NCBI RefSeq assembly: GCF_047730065.1
Contig: NZ_CP159829.1
Coordinates: forward strand, 2,170,001 to 2,234,000
DNA: 64,000 bases
Origin: Njordibacter sp028825405
GTDB lineage: Bacteria; Pseudomonadota; Gammaproteobacteria; Pseudomonadales; Balneatricaceae
Direction: 5' to 3'
Both the position numbers and the translations under genes were made by a program. A model generated the notes under the pieces. It saw nothing but the letters and a program-made list of their open reading frames with translations, did no database searches and was not told where the DNA came from. Shown here one piece after another: positions 8,459 to 17,292 of the stretch (position 1 is the first letter of the stretch; the number at the start of each line of letters is the position of its first letter).

Positions 8459-9367
8459 TTATTTTGGCAAAGTGCCATAATTCCAACGCTTCTTAAGTGT
8501 TGGGTAAACATAGCCTTCAACTAACTGACGTTGTTTTTTGTAAATTGCTTTGCTAGAAGTAAACACGTCTACTAATCTTACTGCGTACTCACATTCGTTA
8601 ACTGAAGCGTGCTCTTTTAATTTGGCAAAGCGTGACTGGAATTGAGCATTCGAGAGTAAAGTAGATTTTTCAATTCTAGCAGGTTGCAACAATGAATCCC
8701 AATCAGCTTTATTTTTCTCTATATTTTCAAAGTTGTTTGTAACAAATATAGCATCATCATAAAGTGCAACGTTGTAAATGTAATCGGGGTTCCGAAGGCT
8801 TTCTCCCCAACAGGCTTTAGGTCCGTCTCCGTCACCTTCATTGGCACCACACGTCGCTAAACATTGCTTGCCTTCTTCAAATGTTAAGTTTTCATTCGTC
8901 GCAATGAAAGAGGCAAGTTCTCGAGCCTTTCTAACGTTTTCATTCGTACCAGCTTCAGTCAAAACTAAACGTTCGGCCAGCCAATTCACATCTTTTTGAC
9001 GGCTGACTAAGCCTTGATTTTGGAGTTCTGATAATGTGCGTTTTATTTTATCAATGGCCTGATGTTCTGGGGTGTCTTCCTGGTAAGACTTGGATAGTGT
9101 ATCTGCCTGTTCGTTGATCTTAGATTCTAGTATTAAGATTGTATCGGCCTGTTTGTTGGTATTCGACTCTAGTAATAAGAGTGCATTCTCCTGTTTGTTG
9201 GTATTCGACTCTAGTAATAAGAGTGCATTCTCCTGTTTGTTGATCTTTGACCCTAGTAATAGAAGAAGCAGGAATAGAATAACAAGCATAATTTCGGCCA
9301 TCGTAAAGCCCAAAATTTGACCTTTTCGATACTCCTCAGTTTGATGTTCAATTTGTCCCTTACTCAC
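8459..9367 (-). CDS. MotB-like single-pass membrane protein with repeat stalk
   Basis: Last gene of a four-gene operon; GTG at 9367 overlaps the upstream stop by four bases. The product (302 residues) has a short basic N-terminus, one transmembrane helix with an embedded acidic residue (ILGFTMAEIMLVILF, residues 18-38), then four tandem 14-residue units (40-95) of coiled-coil character. The C-terminal 200 residues form a cysteine-containing domain (CLATCGANEGDG, ACWGESLRNPDYIYN) that is not the OmpA peptidoglycan-binding domain usual for MotB or ZorB. Topology predicts the C-terminus in the periplasm. By position and topology it is the likely MotB/ExbD-like partner of the preceding MotA-like protein. 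Function unproven. Confidence 0.6.
   Translation of the reverse strand: MSKGQIEHQTEEYRKGQILGFTMAEIMLVILFLLLLLLGSKINKQENALLLLESNTNKQENALLLLESNTNKQADTILILESKINEQADTLSKSYQEDTPEHQAIDKIKRTLSELQNQGLVSRQKDVNWLAERLVLTEAGTNENVRKARELASFIATNENLTFEEGKQCLATCGANEGDGDGPKACWGESLRNPDYIYNVALYDDAIFVTNNFENIEKNKADWDSLLQPARIEKSTLLSNAQFQSRFAKLKEHASVNECEYAVRLVDVFTSSKAIYKKQRQLVEGYVYPTLKKRWNYGTLPK
9083..9250 (-). repeat. Four 42-base tandem repeats encoding a heptad stalk
   Basis: Within the MotB-like gene, four 42-base units encode SKINKQENALLLLE, SNTNKQENALLLLE, SNTNKQADTILILE and SKINEQADTLSKSY. The middle units are nearly identical at DNA level. Fourteen residues equal two heptads, so gain or loss of a unit would change stalk length without breaking coiled-coil register or reading frame. 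Confidence 0.85.
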
Positions 9368-10686
9368 CAAAACCTGCCTGGTTTTTTCTTAGTATCAAGA
9401 ACTGAACCAGCACCAAGTCCAAAAGCAGGGTCTGTGTCTTTTGATGCATTGTTATCAGTTTTTAAACTGCCTTCTATAGGTGGTGTTTTATAGTCTAGGG
9501 TGCTGATTTCACCCGCACTCTCTTTTAGAGATTTGACATGTTCGACTATTAAATCAGCCTGTTCATTTAATTTCCCATCAAAGTTTTTGGTGGACTTAAG
9601 TACAGCGTCTGAACCTTCCTCAAGCGCTTTACGATATGTGTCTTTCATTCCAATAAACTTATTCTGAAGGGCTTTTATTTCATCTGCAGCAGAGGTCATT
9701 GAAACTATTTGTTTGTCAATAACAGCTAATTGTTTTTTTATTCCAGTTTGAGTCGACTTAGCCACCTCCGACATACTTTGAGAACTTGTGGTAATTGTCT
9801 CAGCATGCTTTGAGGCGGCAAGAGCTGATGACGATAGCTTAGTAGAAATTGATTCAGTAAATTCAACTAAAGCTGCCTCAACATTTTTCAGTGAGGTCGT
9901 ATCGAGCGTTATTGTTTCAAATTGAGAAAGAGATTTCTTAACTGCTGCTGCAGTATCTGCCAAAGCCTTTTGTTCAGCCTGAGTACCTTCCGTAAAGGCT
10001 CGACTAGCAGTTTCGATTTCCGAGACCATTTTTGCTATCCGAGTTTCTATCGCTAAGCTACTAACTTCTACTTGTTTGTCCAGTATTACTATGCGGTCAT
10101 CTAAAATCACATGAAGCCCTTCCGCAAAGGCTGAGTGCGCTGCAGCCACACTGCCGACTGCTTCTTCTGTAATTTGAGCCATTTGTCTGTGAAGAGATCC
10201 AAACATTTCAACACTTGTAAATATTTGACTCCGCAGTTGCATAGAGGCTTCTCGCAATGATGCATGCATATCCCGTTCGACTCCTACCAAATCTTTACGG
10301 AATTGACTTATGACACTTCTTATAGCAATACCTAAAACTGTAGAAATAAGTGCAGTGCCAAAATTTGACACAATAAAGCCGTCATCAGCGTTCGAGCTAA
10401 ATTGCGTTAACGTAATTAGTAGACTCACTAATGTCAGTATAAACCCAAGATAGTATGCATTATCTCCAATCTGGTCTCGCCGAAGCTCTAGTCGAGGCAG
10501 AGTCAAAGATACAAATGTATATCCAAGTAGAACTAAAAAAGGAATAAGAATAATGACAAACGTGGGGAATAACATCCACTTTGATATGCCTATTAGAATC
10601 GTACCTATTACTCCAAAGAATATAAATGCCCAAGGGGCCAGATCTTTACTGGCAATTTGAGAAATCTGGAAATCGTTGCGGCTCAT
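9364..10686 (-). CDS. MotA/ZorA-like membrane protein with long coiled-coil tail
   Basis: 440 residues. Hydrophobic segments at about 17-37, 39-61, 78-95 and 103-123 are followed by a long alanine/serine/glutamine-rich helical region (about 130-400) and a low-complexity tail. This layout of membrane helices followed by a cytoplasmic coiled-coil tail recalls ZorA of Zorya systems and other MotA/ExbB-type channel proteins; the charged loop LPRLELRRDQ lies between helices 2 and 3. ATG overlaps the upstream stop (ATGA). Its downstream neighbour has MotB-like topology, as expected for a proton- or sodium-driven pair. I cannot confirm MotA-family homology by eye, so the call rests on architecture and context. 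Confidence 0.55.
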   Translation of the reverse strand: MSRNDFQISQIASKDLAPWAFIFFGVIGTILIGISKWMLFPTFVIILIPFLVLLGYTFVSLTLPRLELRRDQIGDNAYYLGFILTLVSLLITLTQFSSNADDGFIVSNFGTALISTVLGIAIRSVISQFRKDLVGVERDMHASLREASMQLRSQIFTSVEMFGSLHRQMAQITEEAVGSVAAAHSAFAEGLHVILDDRIVILDKQVEVSSLAIETRIAKMVSEIETASRAFTEGTQAEQKALADTAAAVKKSLSQFETITLDTTSLKNVEAALVEFTESISTKLSSSALAASKHAETITTSSQSMSEVAKSTQTGIKKQLAVIDKQIVSMTSAADEIKALQNKFIGMKDTYRKALEEGSDAVLKSTKNFDGKLNEQADLIVEHVKSLKESAGEISTLDYKTPPIEGSLKTDNNASKDTDPAFGLGAGSVLDTKKKPGRFW

Positions 10687-11507
10687 AATAATGGCTCCAT
10701 TGCAGATCCATTAGCAGCACCTTTATTTTTCAAAAAGAGCGACCAAAAACGCACTATATCTCCTCTCGTACCCTTTGGAAACGATCTGGCTACAATTAAA
10801 ATCTCAACAGTTATACCGTCCAACCGCATAATACCTTCACCGCTTTTAGTACTGATTTCATTGAAGTTTTTGTATGAGGGCTTTTCTTTATAAAATGAAT
10901 AGAGACCAGTGTGTTGAATCATATCAGATACAATAATCAGCCGTTTTTCTCCCGTATTAGTGTTTGCCTCAAAGCTCTCAATAATAGCACTCTGCATAGA
11001 TTCAATAAGTGGTGAAGTACTACTTGATTTAGCCTCAATAAGATTGTCAATTTGGAGTTTTAAAGGCTTCAAAAAACGTTCTTTATACTGCTTTATAGAG
11101 TAATTTTTATTTCCGGTTATAGAGCTCACATCTTTACCAGTCGAAGGTTTGCAAATATGGACTATCGGTTCAATATGGGATTCGTTTCCAGATTTAATTG
11201 AGTATAAATTAATCAGTGAATTTTCTGGCGCAGAGGATAGGATTTGATTTATTTTAATAGTAGCCTGGCGCGCAGCTCTTTCAGGTAGACCGTCGGTCGC
11301 ATCTATGAGAATTGCAATAACGTCCGAAGGTTTTTGGTCGACTTGGCAGAGCGTATTGGGGTCAATCTCTATTTTTATTGTTGACATGCCTTTGTATAAT
11401 AGAGTGCTGATAGCAAAAAGAGCACCTAGTCCAATTAATACAGCTACCAATTTACCAAAAGTAAACTCCCCTCGTTTAGCATTCCGCCGTTTTTTATTAC
11501 GACTCAT
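10683..11507 (-). CDS. Membrane-anchored VWA-like protein
   Basis: 274 residues with a very basic N-terminus (MSRNKKRRNAKRG), one transmembrane helix (about 18-38) and an extracytoplasmic domain. The domain has a first strand with DVIAILIDATDGLPE (acidic site in the place of the MIDAS DxSxS), TSPLIESMQSAI at the position of the MIDAS threonine, and RLIIVSDMIQHT as the last core strand. This resembles a divergent von Willebrand factor A fold, which binds a metal and usually a protein partner. It overlaps its upstream gene by 11 bases and its downstream gene by four, so translation is coupled. Function unknown. Confidence 0.55.
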   Translation of the reverse strand: MSRNKKRRNAKRGEFTFGKLVAVLIGLGALFAISTLLYKGMSTIKIEIDPNTLCQVDQKPSDVIAILIDATDGLPERAARQATIKINQILSSAPENSLINLYSIKSGNESHIEPIVHICKPSTGKDVSSITGNKNYSIKQYKERFLKPLKLQIDNLIEAKSSSTSPLIESMQSAIIESFEANTNTGEKRLIIVSDMIQHTGLYSFYKEKPSYKNFNEISTKSGEGIMRLDGITVEILIVARSFPKGTRGDIVRFWSLFLKNKGAANGSAMEPLL

Positions 11508-12951
11508 TAAGAGCCCCCACCGTTGTTAAAGTACCTTGTTCAATATCATCAAGTTTATCAAAACTCTCAATAGCGGCATTATACTCAGAATAAAATGTGT
11601 CTAACGCACCATCTAAGGCCAATTTTCCAGCCTCTACTTTCTGTGATAGCTCGTCTAAGTTAACAGATGCGATGTCATCAGCATGGTCTACTATGGACAG
11701 AGTTAGTAACATTGAGAAACATTCAGGGGTGTCATCCCTGCATGATAAATTAGCATTTCTATATCTTTCTAGGATTTGTTTGAAGTACCTTCTTGAATGT
11801 TCAGAGAACATCTCATAGTCCTTTAATAGCGCTTTGCGTAAACCAAATACTGCATTTACTTGACCGTATCGATCTGAAAGATCATAGCGCCCCTCTTTGA
11901 CATCTTGTTCCCCGCTCGTTCTGAATTCTTGAATTTCACTTATAATGTCAGCTTTGGTATCAGCATATTCGATACGAGCATCAAGTAATGCTCTGGCAAC
12001 GGCACCATACCCTGGGATGCTGTCATCCATTGAGTGGGCATCAATAACCGAAACAATCCAAAGTAACCACCCCATTAGAAATAGCACCCAACTTTGAAAT
12101 TCTTTGAGCGCAAAAGGAGTATCCATAAACTGAATCATTGCTAAACTGCCGGCCTCACTAAAAAGATCAGCACCAGCCATATCGCGATAATGAGCCACTG
12201 CAAGATTAGCGAAACCTGATAGTCCTAAAAACACCATTAAAGTTAAAAATGCTGGAACGCTTAATTTTATTTTCCTGCAAAACATGTAAGGCGTAACCAT
12301 TCTTCCAATTAAAAATGCTGAACCAACGTTTACTAACGCAATCCCAAATGACTCAGCATAGGCCCCAACTACGCCCCCTAAATGCCCAACTGACAGAAAT
12401 ATAGAATTGGCTATAGACTCAAATAAAAATATTAATATCAAAAAAGCCTTTCGGAAATAAAGGCTTGTTGACGTTGGATAGGTCGCTGAGCGACGGATAT
12501 TATGTTCTTCTTTGAAAAACCGAACGTCATTGAATTTATCTTTAACAGTTTCACTACTATTTTGTAGGTCGTTTAAGCCAATTACAACTTTGGCTTTGAA
12601 GTCAGATACAGTGCTTCGAGTAGCATCTCTAATTCCATCCAAAAAACTTGATATATCAAAAGAAAGAATTCGTTGATTGTAGGATGCAAGCGCTTCGTTA
12701 ACATCTTGGGATGTCTTGTCACATAATTCCTGAAATGTATGGAGTATTTTTAGTTCCACGTCATCTGACATTAGGCTGTCACTAGCTGGAATACCTTGTT
12801 CTCCATGCTCCCTACCATATTTAACTGGTTGTAAGCTAGCCTCTAAGGCTTTGTAGTCCAGTTTGGGAACGAGGGATGAACCAGCCTGAAATGGTATGTT
12901 TTTTGTTAACAGGGCAGATATTGATTCTTTAAAAGCTGTTGTTTTCGACAT
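11497..12951 (-). CDS. Four-pass membrane protein, first gene of the operon
   Basis: 484 residues. A soluble helical N-terminal region of about 165 residues (with GREHGEQGIPASDS) precedes four hydrophobic segments at about 167-185, 196-222, 232-254 and 287-305; the fourth ends with an acidic cluster, VIDAHSMDD. A second helical soluble part of about 170 residues follows, ending near the stop at 11497. No known family recognised. As the first and largest gene it may form the membrane scaffold on which the VWA-like and channel-like proteins assemble. No clear ribosome binding site precedes the ATG at 12951. Confidence 0.6.
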   Translation of the reverse strand: MSKTTAFKESISALLTKNIPFQAGSSLVPKLDYKALEASLQPVKYGREHGEQGIPASDSLMSDDVELKILHTFQELCDKTSQDVNEALASYNQRILSFDISSFLDGIRDATRSTVSDFKAKVVIGLNDLQNSSETVKDKFNDVRFFKEEHNIRRSATYPTSTSLYFRKAFLILIFLFESIANSIFLSVGHLGGVVGAYAESFGIALVNVGSAFLIGRMVTPYMFCRKIKLSVPAFLTLMVFLGLSGFANLAVAHYRDMAGADLFSEAGSLAMIQFMDTPFALKEFQSWVLFLMGWLLWIVSVIDAHSMDDSIPGYGAVARALLDARIEYADTKADIISEIQEFRTSGEQDVKEGRYDLSDRYGQVNAVFGLRKALLKDYEMFSEHSRRYFKQILERYRNANLSCRDDTPECFSMLLTLSIVDHADDIASVNLDELSQKVEAGKLALDGALDTFYSEYNAAIESFDKLDDIEQGTLTTVGALNES

Positions 12952-13411
12952 ATTTAGCGCTGGTTACCCCAAGAAAAATAACATGATAGTTTTGAATTTT
13001 TTGCTGTTCCTAGCAGTTAGTTGGCCAAGCTATTTATTAGCTTTTTCAGTAACTTATACAGACAGTTATAATTAAAACTGCATAAAATGGCAAATCAATT
13101 TGACCGAATGCAATAAAGAGGAAATCCAAAACTATTTTATTTGTTGATTGTTAATTTTTATTTTTAGTACTCATAACCCCTCAATACTACTTTTATAGGA
13201 TGGTTATAGATATAAGAATATTTCTGATTTACGCCTTACAATAGTTTCTAAGCAGAGCTAATGTACGTTGAGTGCGTTGCAATGTTAGATGAGCGAACGC
13301 AGTCCTCAGATGGGCTGCAAGGTGCTTAATCGATGTTGGAAGAAGGCAGACGTTGAATACTTTATTTTTGAATAATGAAAAATCATCTGCCCATAAATAC
13401 TAATAATATCA
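12952..13411. other. Intergenic region with a dispersed repeat
   Basis: AT-rich gap upstream of the reverse-strand four-gene operon, which must have its promoter here. It contains the second copy of the 116-base repeat and no recognisable gene. Confidence 0.5.
13223..13338 (+). repeat. Dispersed intergenic repeat, copy 2
   Basis: Partner of 1833-1948, same orientation. Best conserved blocks are the start (TCTGATTT), TTTCTAAG, AGAGCTAATG, GAGCGAACG and AGGTGCTTAAT followed by GATGTT. It lies upstream of the four-gene membrane operon. Confidence 0.6.
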
Positions 13412-13696
13412 ATGAAAAAGAGCGAGATTACTATGGAACAAAACATGGGAATAATCACTTTAAAAAATGTGGCCACAATTTTTAGCAGCGCCAATGACTC
13501 TACTAATGCAATACGGATGATAATGCCTTGCTATGAAATGTATGTGACCGACTCTGAAATTAATGACTATATATTGGATAAAACAGTTAGGCACTTTAGA
13601 AGTAAGGGCAAACTTAATGGCGTGTATAATTTAGGGCATGAATTAGAATTAGTTCTAGAAGATCACAGTGAAATACGCGAAATCTTCCCGTTTTAA
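13412..13696 (+). CDS. Small hypothetical protein
   Basis: 94 residues from the first ATG, or 87 from an ATG at 13433; neither has a strong ribosome binding site. The sequence is a mix of helices and strands with an acidic C-terminus (LELVLEDHSEIREIFPF). No domain recognised. It is flanked by a repeat on the left and an IS-like scar on the right, so it may be a passenger gene of a small transferred unit. Confidence 0.45.
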   Translation: MKKSEITMEQNMGIITLKNVATIFSSANDSTNAIRMIMPCYEMYVTDSEINDYILDKTVRHFRSKGKLNGVYNLGHELELVLEDHSEIREIFPF

Positions 13697-14171
13697 TTAT
13701 CTAGCTGGCGTTTAACAAATCCAGATAATCATGTTGCTCAGTCCTGCGTTTTTTAGGCTGACTATATCGACTTCCTGTAAGCGTGGCTGTAGCATTTCCT
13801 ATAATTTTTAGTCATCGTAGGCATGTTCTGGTCAACCTAGACAGGACACTTTTATTTGAGAGTTTTCAAAGTGCACTGGCGACTAAATAGCTATGATTGC
13901 TACTCAAAACTAAAATGACCAAATGCATGTTACCCAGTTTAAGATTACTAGAAACCTAATGGCGTTTAGTATAGTCTGAATTTAAGGGATTACTTGGTGG
14001 TTGCCTTTTTTTGACTAGAGCCAAACTCAGAATTCTTCCTGTATCAAATATGATCTTTTGGAAGTAGTATTCATAAGGTGGATGCGATAATGACTTGGTG
14101 ATTATTGCCATGCTAGGAATGGCCACCCACGACTATTTTTTTACAAGTGGCTCAATCTAAATCAAGAGCTT
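13697..14171. other. Intergenic region with an IS-like remnant
   Basis: Contains the probable IS3-type end described separately (13742-13850). The remainder shows no gene. Confidence 0.4.
13742..13850 (-). mobile_element. Probable remnant of an IS3-family element end
   Basis: On the reverse strand TGTCCTGTCTAGGTTGACC is followed closely by a frame reading MTKNYRKCYSHAYRKS and then a stop. A TGTCC...TTGACC terminus with a short leader and an OrfA start of the M-T-K-x-x-R-K-x-Y-S type is what the left end of several IS3 elements looks like. Nothing of the transposase beyond about 20 codons remains and I see no second end, so this is a scar. Confidence 0.35.
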
Positions 14172-14663
14172 ATGCTGCACCAACTTTATCATTGGTTAGA
14201 ACTGATATCTGTTTGGGTAATTACATGTATGTTTAAGAAAATAAAATCAAAGTTTGCGATTGGTAGGCTTTCGGAAGAGCTTTTGTATGAGAAGGTTTTA
14301 AGTGAGGTTCAATCGGGAATAAAGAGACCTGGTATATGGGGAAAAGCCTTGGCTGACTCTAATGGGGCTGAGGATATGGCATATAGCCTTTACCTTAAAT
14401 ACAGAGTCCAATCATTAAAAGATGAATCGGAGCTTGCTGAAATAATAGCCAGTGAAATACCGAAAGGTTCAGCGATTCATCAAATGAGACAGGTTACGAA
14501 GTCTGACATAATAGCCAATAAAACTTCGGGTGTAAGAACTCCCTATTTCTTTGATTACAGAGGTGTGACAGTCTACAGGCAGGAAAAGACATGGTTTGTT
14601 GGGGGAGATTCGTTCCCGTCACAGGACGAAGCAAAACGTTACATAGATTCGTTAGGTGACTGA
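14172..14663 (+). CDS. Conserved hypothetical protein, possibly membrane-tethered
   Basis: 163 residues from the ATG at 14172, where a hydrophobic stretch (LELISVWVITC) precedes the basic MFKKIKSKF. An alternative start at 14229 would give a soluble 144-residue protein. The middle (LYEKVLSEVQSG, GIWGKALADSNG, KYRVQSLKDE) is a helical motif I have seen in hypothetical proteins with a short zinc-ribbon or membrane N-terminus. The end (YRGVTVYRQEKTWFVGG, FPSQDEAKRYID) is a small beta-rich tail. No function can be assigned. Confidence 0.6.
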   Translation: MLHQLYHWLELISVWVITCMFKKIKSKFAIGRLSEELLYEKVLSEVQSGIKRPGIWGKALADSNGAEDMAYSLYLKYRVQSLKDESELAEIIASEIPKGSAIHQMRQVTKSDIIANKTSGVRTPYFFDYRGVTVYRQEKTWFVGGDSFPSQDEAKRYIDSLGD

Positions 14664-14879
14664 ATGTCAATGTAACCAAAACCAGTGGTATGGGGATTGA
14701 ATTGAAAGAGGTGAGCATAGCAATGCTTACTAATTTTCTAATTGAATCATCGTTACTCGCATCATCTCTTTTGAACATAACTCCAAAAACGAAAGGTGAC
14801 TTCAGAACAACAGATTATTTACATAACGGGCCGTGGTGGCGATGCTAACAAAGGTTTAGGTGGTTACCTAAAAAGTTTT

Positions 14880-16331
14880 TCAGCGCCAGAAATCGGCTTT
14901 CTCGCCAGGTACCGGTGTTCCCTGGAGCCAGCCTAATTTCTCGACGGTCTCTCGACCACCAGCAACTTCAAGTGACATTTGTTGTTTGTCTTTTGCACGA
15001 CGGTCTTCGGATTCGGGGTCGCAAATGTTGCAAAGGATAGCTTCATATTCTTCTATAATCTCACGATAGTTTGGGTTCATTCCGAGATCCTTCAGTTCTT
15101 CAGGATCAGAATCAAGGTCAAAGAGCTCAGGAGAATATCCAACGTAATAGATAAATTTATAATGACCACGGCGGATCATATACGACGCGCTTGGGCTGCC
15201 CATCCCATGATACTCGGAGAAAACGATCCGTTCTAAGTCGTCCGGTTTATTGGCCAAAGAGAACAACGAACGACTCAAACTATTAAAATCACCACTTGCT
15301 GTATCAATTCCGACGCCGTCCAAGACTGTTGGTGCAATATCTAGCAACGAACAACCCGTTTTAGAGACACGCCCTTTTGGGATTCCTGGTCCAGTAACGA
15401 TCATCGGAATTTGGGCGGCTTCCTGATACATATTACACTTATTCCAGAGCGTCCGGGCACCAAGGTTATCACCATGATCGCTCACAAAAATGATGCGTGT
15501 CGTATCCATCAGATCAGAATCCTCAAGTGTTTTTAAAATGAGCCCAATATTATAATCGGTGAAGCTGCAGAGGCCATAATAGTTGCGTAATGCTAACAGT
15601 ATCGCCTCATCATCCATAAAATCTGCATCATTAAGCGTATTACGTAACTGTTGAATCCAAGGATGAAGAGGGGCGTCCAGCATCTTGGGCATCGCAATGT
15701 CTGCATACTCATACAGCTCAAAAAATTTGACTGGTGCGTTCAGTGGAGGGTGCGGACTTACTTGAGAAACGAACAAACACCAGGGTTTATTTTCTTGAGG
15801 AGCTTGGTCCTGTAACCAAGCGCAAGCTTTTTGGGTTACTAAAGTGTCATAATCTGTTTTGGCTGAACCACCCGGCCCCAACGTTTCAAACAATTTACTT
15901 TTGTTTCGGCCACTAGGAAGTGGTGAACGCACTAGGCTTATTAGATCGCCACCCGCTTCTGGAACATGCATTGGCATGATTTGCTTCGAGAATCCGGTTT
16001 CGTCTGCTTCATTCCTATAATGGAGTTTACCAATCGACACGGCGCTATGACCCGCCTCAACGAGATGGTGACCCCAACTCATAGTATGACCGGTGTAGGG
16101 GTGACATCCATCCCAGGTGTTGAGTTCGTGCACGTGCCGACCGGTTGCCATGGTGGCACGTGCAGGTACACATAATGGCGAAGGTGTATATGCATTATCG
16201 AAACGTACTCCCTGGTTTGCTAGGCGATCGATATTAGGTGTTTTGATAATATCGTTACCATAACATCCGAGGACCTTTGTCGTTTGTTGGTCAACGCACA
16301 AAATTAGAACGTTTGTCGGTGTCATAGGCAT
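14880..16331 (-). CDS. Formylglycine-type sulfatase
   Basis: About 483 residues. The sulfatase signature C-V-P-A-R (about residues 54-58, within SPLCVPARATMATGR) provides the cysteine that is matured to formylglycine. The first metal site ILCVDQQ, FVSDHGDNLG in the second metal site region, and a C-terminal WRxxYKFIYY-like segment (RRGHYKFIYYVG, LFDLDSDPEELKDL) complete the alkaline phosphatase-like fold. Among sulfatases the GCYGND...KTPNIDRLA start resembles choline-sulfatase-like enzymes, but the substrate is open. No signal peptide, so it is probably cytoplasmic. ATG at 16331 or 16325 is preferred over TTG at 16340. It points away from a GntR gene and a TTT transporter that may import its substrate. 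Confidence 0.9.
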   Translation of the reverse strand: MPMTPTNVLILCVDQQTTKVLGCYGNDIIKTPNIDRLANQGVRFDNAYTPSPLCVPARATMATGRHVHELNTWDGCHPYTGHTMSWGHHLVEAGHSAVSIGKLHYRNEADETGFSKQIMPMHVPEAGGDLISLVRSPLPSGRNKSKLFETLGPGGSAKTDYDTLVTQKACAWLQDQAPQENKPWCLFVSQVSPHPPLNAPVKFFELYEYADIAMPKMLDAPLHPWIQQLRNTLNDADFMDDEAILLALRNYYGLCSFTDYNIGLILKTLEDSDLMDTTRIIFVSDHGDNLGARTLWNKCNMYQEAAQIPMIVTGPGIPKGRVSKTGCSLLDIAPTVLDGVGIDTASGDFNSLSRSLFSLANKPDDLERIVFSEYHGMGSPSASYMIRRGHYKFIYYVGYSPELFDLDSDPEELKDLGMNPNYREIIEEYEAILCNICDPESEDRRAKDKQQMSLEVAGGRETVEKLGWLQGTPVPGEKADFWR

Positions 16332-16380
16332 TATTCCCAATTAGATTTTGACATACTATTTCTGAGGGTATCGCAGCCAA

Positions 16381-17118
16381 TTAGGCGCTTTCTTTCGTTT
16401 CTAACTCACGCGCGAGTTCCATACCGGCTTCATACGTACGTCGACTTTGATCCCGACTATGGGCCATGTATCGGCCACATGAGACGCTTGCCAATTGTGA
16501 ATCACGTTGTTTGATTGATTTGACGATTTTGACTCTGCCCTCAATGGCTTCTTTATTTAAATGTGTGAGTTCAAAGAGGGAAGGGAATTGTGCCAGGCAA
16601 TCTATCCTAAATAAACGATGCTGAGCATGTAAATTTAAATAAATGTCGGCTAGACATTGGTTCTTTGTGGATTCAAGAAGCAATGTGTGAAACTCGAGTC
16701 CAACGTCCCAAATATTCGTTACATCCAGCGAACTATTTGCTTTGTGCATTTCATCAAATAAATTTTCTAATTTTGTTATTTCTTGTTCGGTCGCTCTTTC
16801 TGCTGCCAGCAAGCCGACTTGCTTTGCCAGCGAACACCGCACTTCAAAGACCGCCATAATTTCATCGATGTTAAACTGGCGCACATAGCTGCCGGACTGT
16901 ACTCTAGCCATCAAAAACCCCCGCTGTTCTAGTTGCCGGCATGCCTCGCGGACAGGGCTGCGACTGATATCAAGTTGTTTGGCTATCCGGACTTCATTCA
17001 CTTTATTTCCAGGCAGAATTTGACCAGAAAATATCATATGTTCCAAATGCCTCCTTACAAGACTTGGCAGACTTTGTGCTCGATGCATCTCGATGTCACT
17101 CTTGGTATCTTCGGGCAT
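16381..17118 (-). CDS. GntR-family transcriptional regulator (FCD subfamily)
   Basis: 245 residues. The N-terminal winged helix (LVRRHLEHMIFSGQILPG, ISRSPVREACRQLEQRGF) is typical of GntR proteins. The C-terminal helical region (FEVRCSLAKQVGLLAAERAT, FHTLLLEST, HRLFRIDCL) is an FCD ligand-binding domain that senses organic acids or their sulfonated relatives. Placed immediately upstream of the sulfatase on the same strand and divergent from the TctCBA operon, it likely represses both. A palindrome in the divergent gap is a candidate site. Confidence 0.9.
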   Translation of the reverse strand: MPEDTKSDIEMHRAQSLPSLVRRHLEHMIFSGQILPGNKVNEVRIAKQLDISRSPVREACRQLEQRGFLMARVQSGSYVRQFNIDEIMAVFEVRCSLAKQVGLLAAERATEQEITKLENLFDEMHKANSSLDVTNIWDVGLEFHTLLLESTKNQCLADIYLNLHAQHRLFRIDCLAQFPSLFELTHLNKEAIEGRVKIVKSIKQRDSQLASVSCGRYMAHSRDQSRRTYEAGMELARELETKESA

Positions 17119-17187
17119 AGGTTTTCACTCCAATAAAACTGATTGCTTGCAATATTATAGTATAGAGAGTTAAAGTCCAATATAATA

Positions 17188-17197
17188 ATGTCGACAT
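17188..17197. promoter_or_regulatory. Candidate GntR operator palindrome
   Basis: A perfect 10-base palindrome, ATGTCGACAT, lies in the AT-rich gap between the divergent regulator and tctC-like genes. FCD-type GntR proteins often bind short palindromes of the TGTnnACA kind, so position and form fit autoregulation and control of the transporter. One site only was seen. Confidence 0.4.
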
Positions 17198-17292
17198 AAT
17201 TATATAAATCGAATATAATTTTGTCTATCAAACAAACGGTCGCCAACAGAGCGTCCAAAAATAACTAAAAAATCATGCAAGGGAGTAATGAA

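Noticed and set aside
13720..13760. attC-like GCGTTTAACAA string after the small gene at 13412
   Set aside because: No partner box or foldable arms at a suitable distance; chance similarity.
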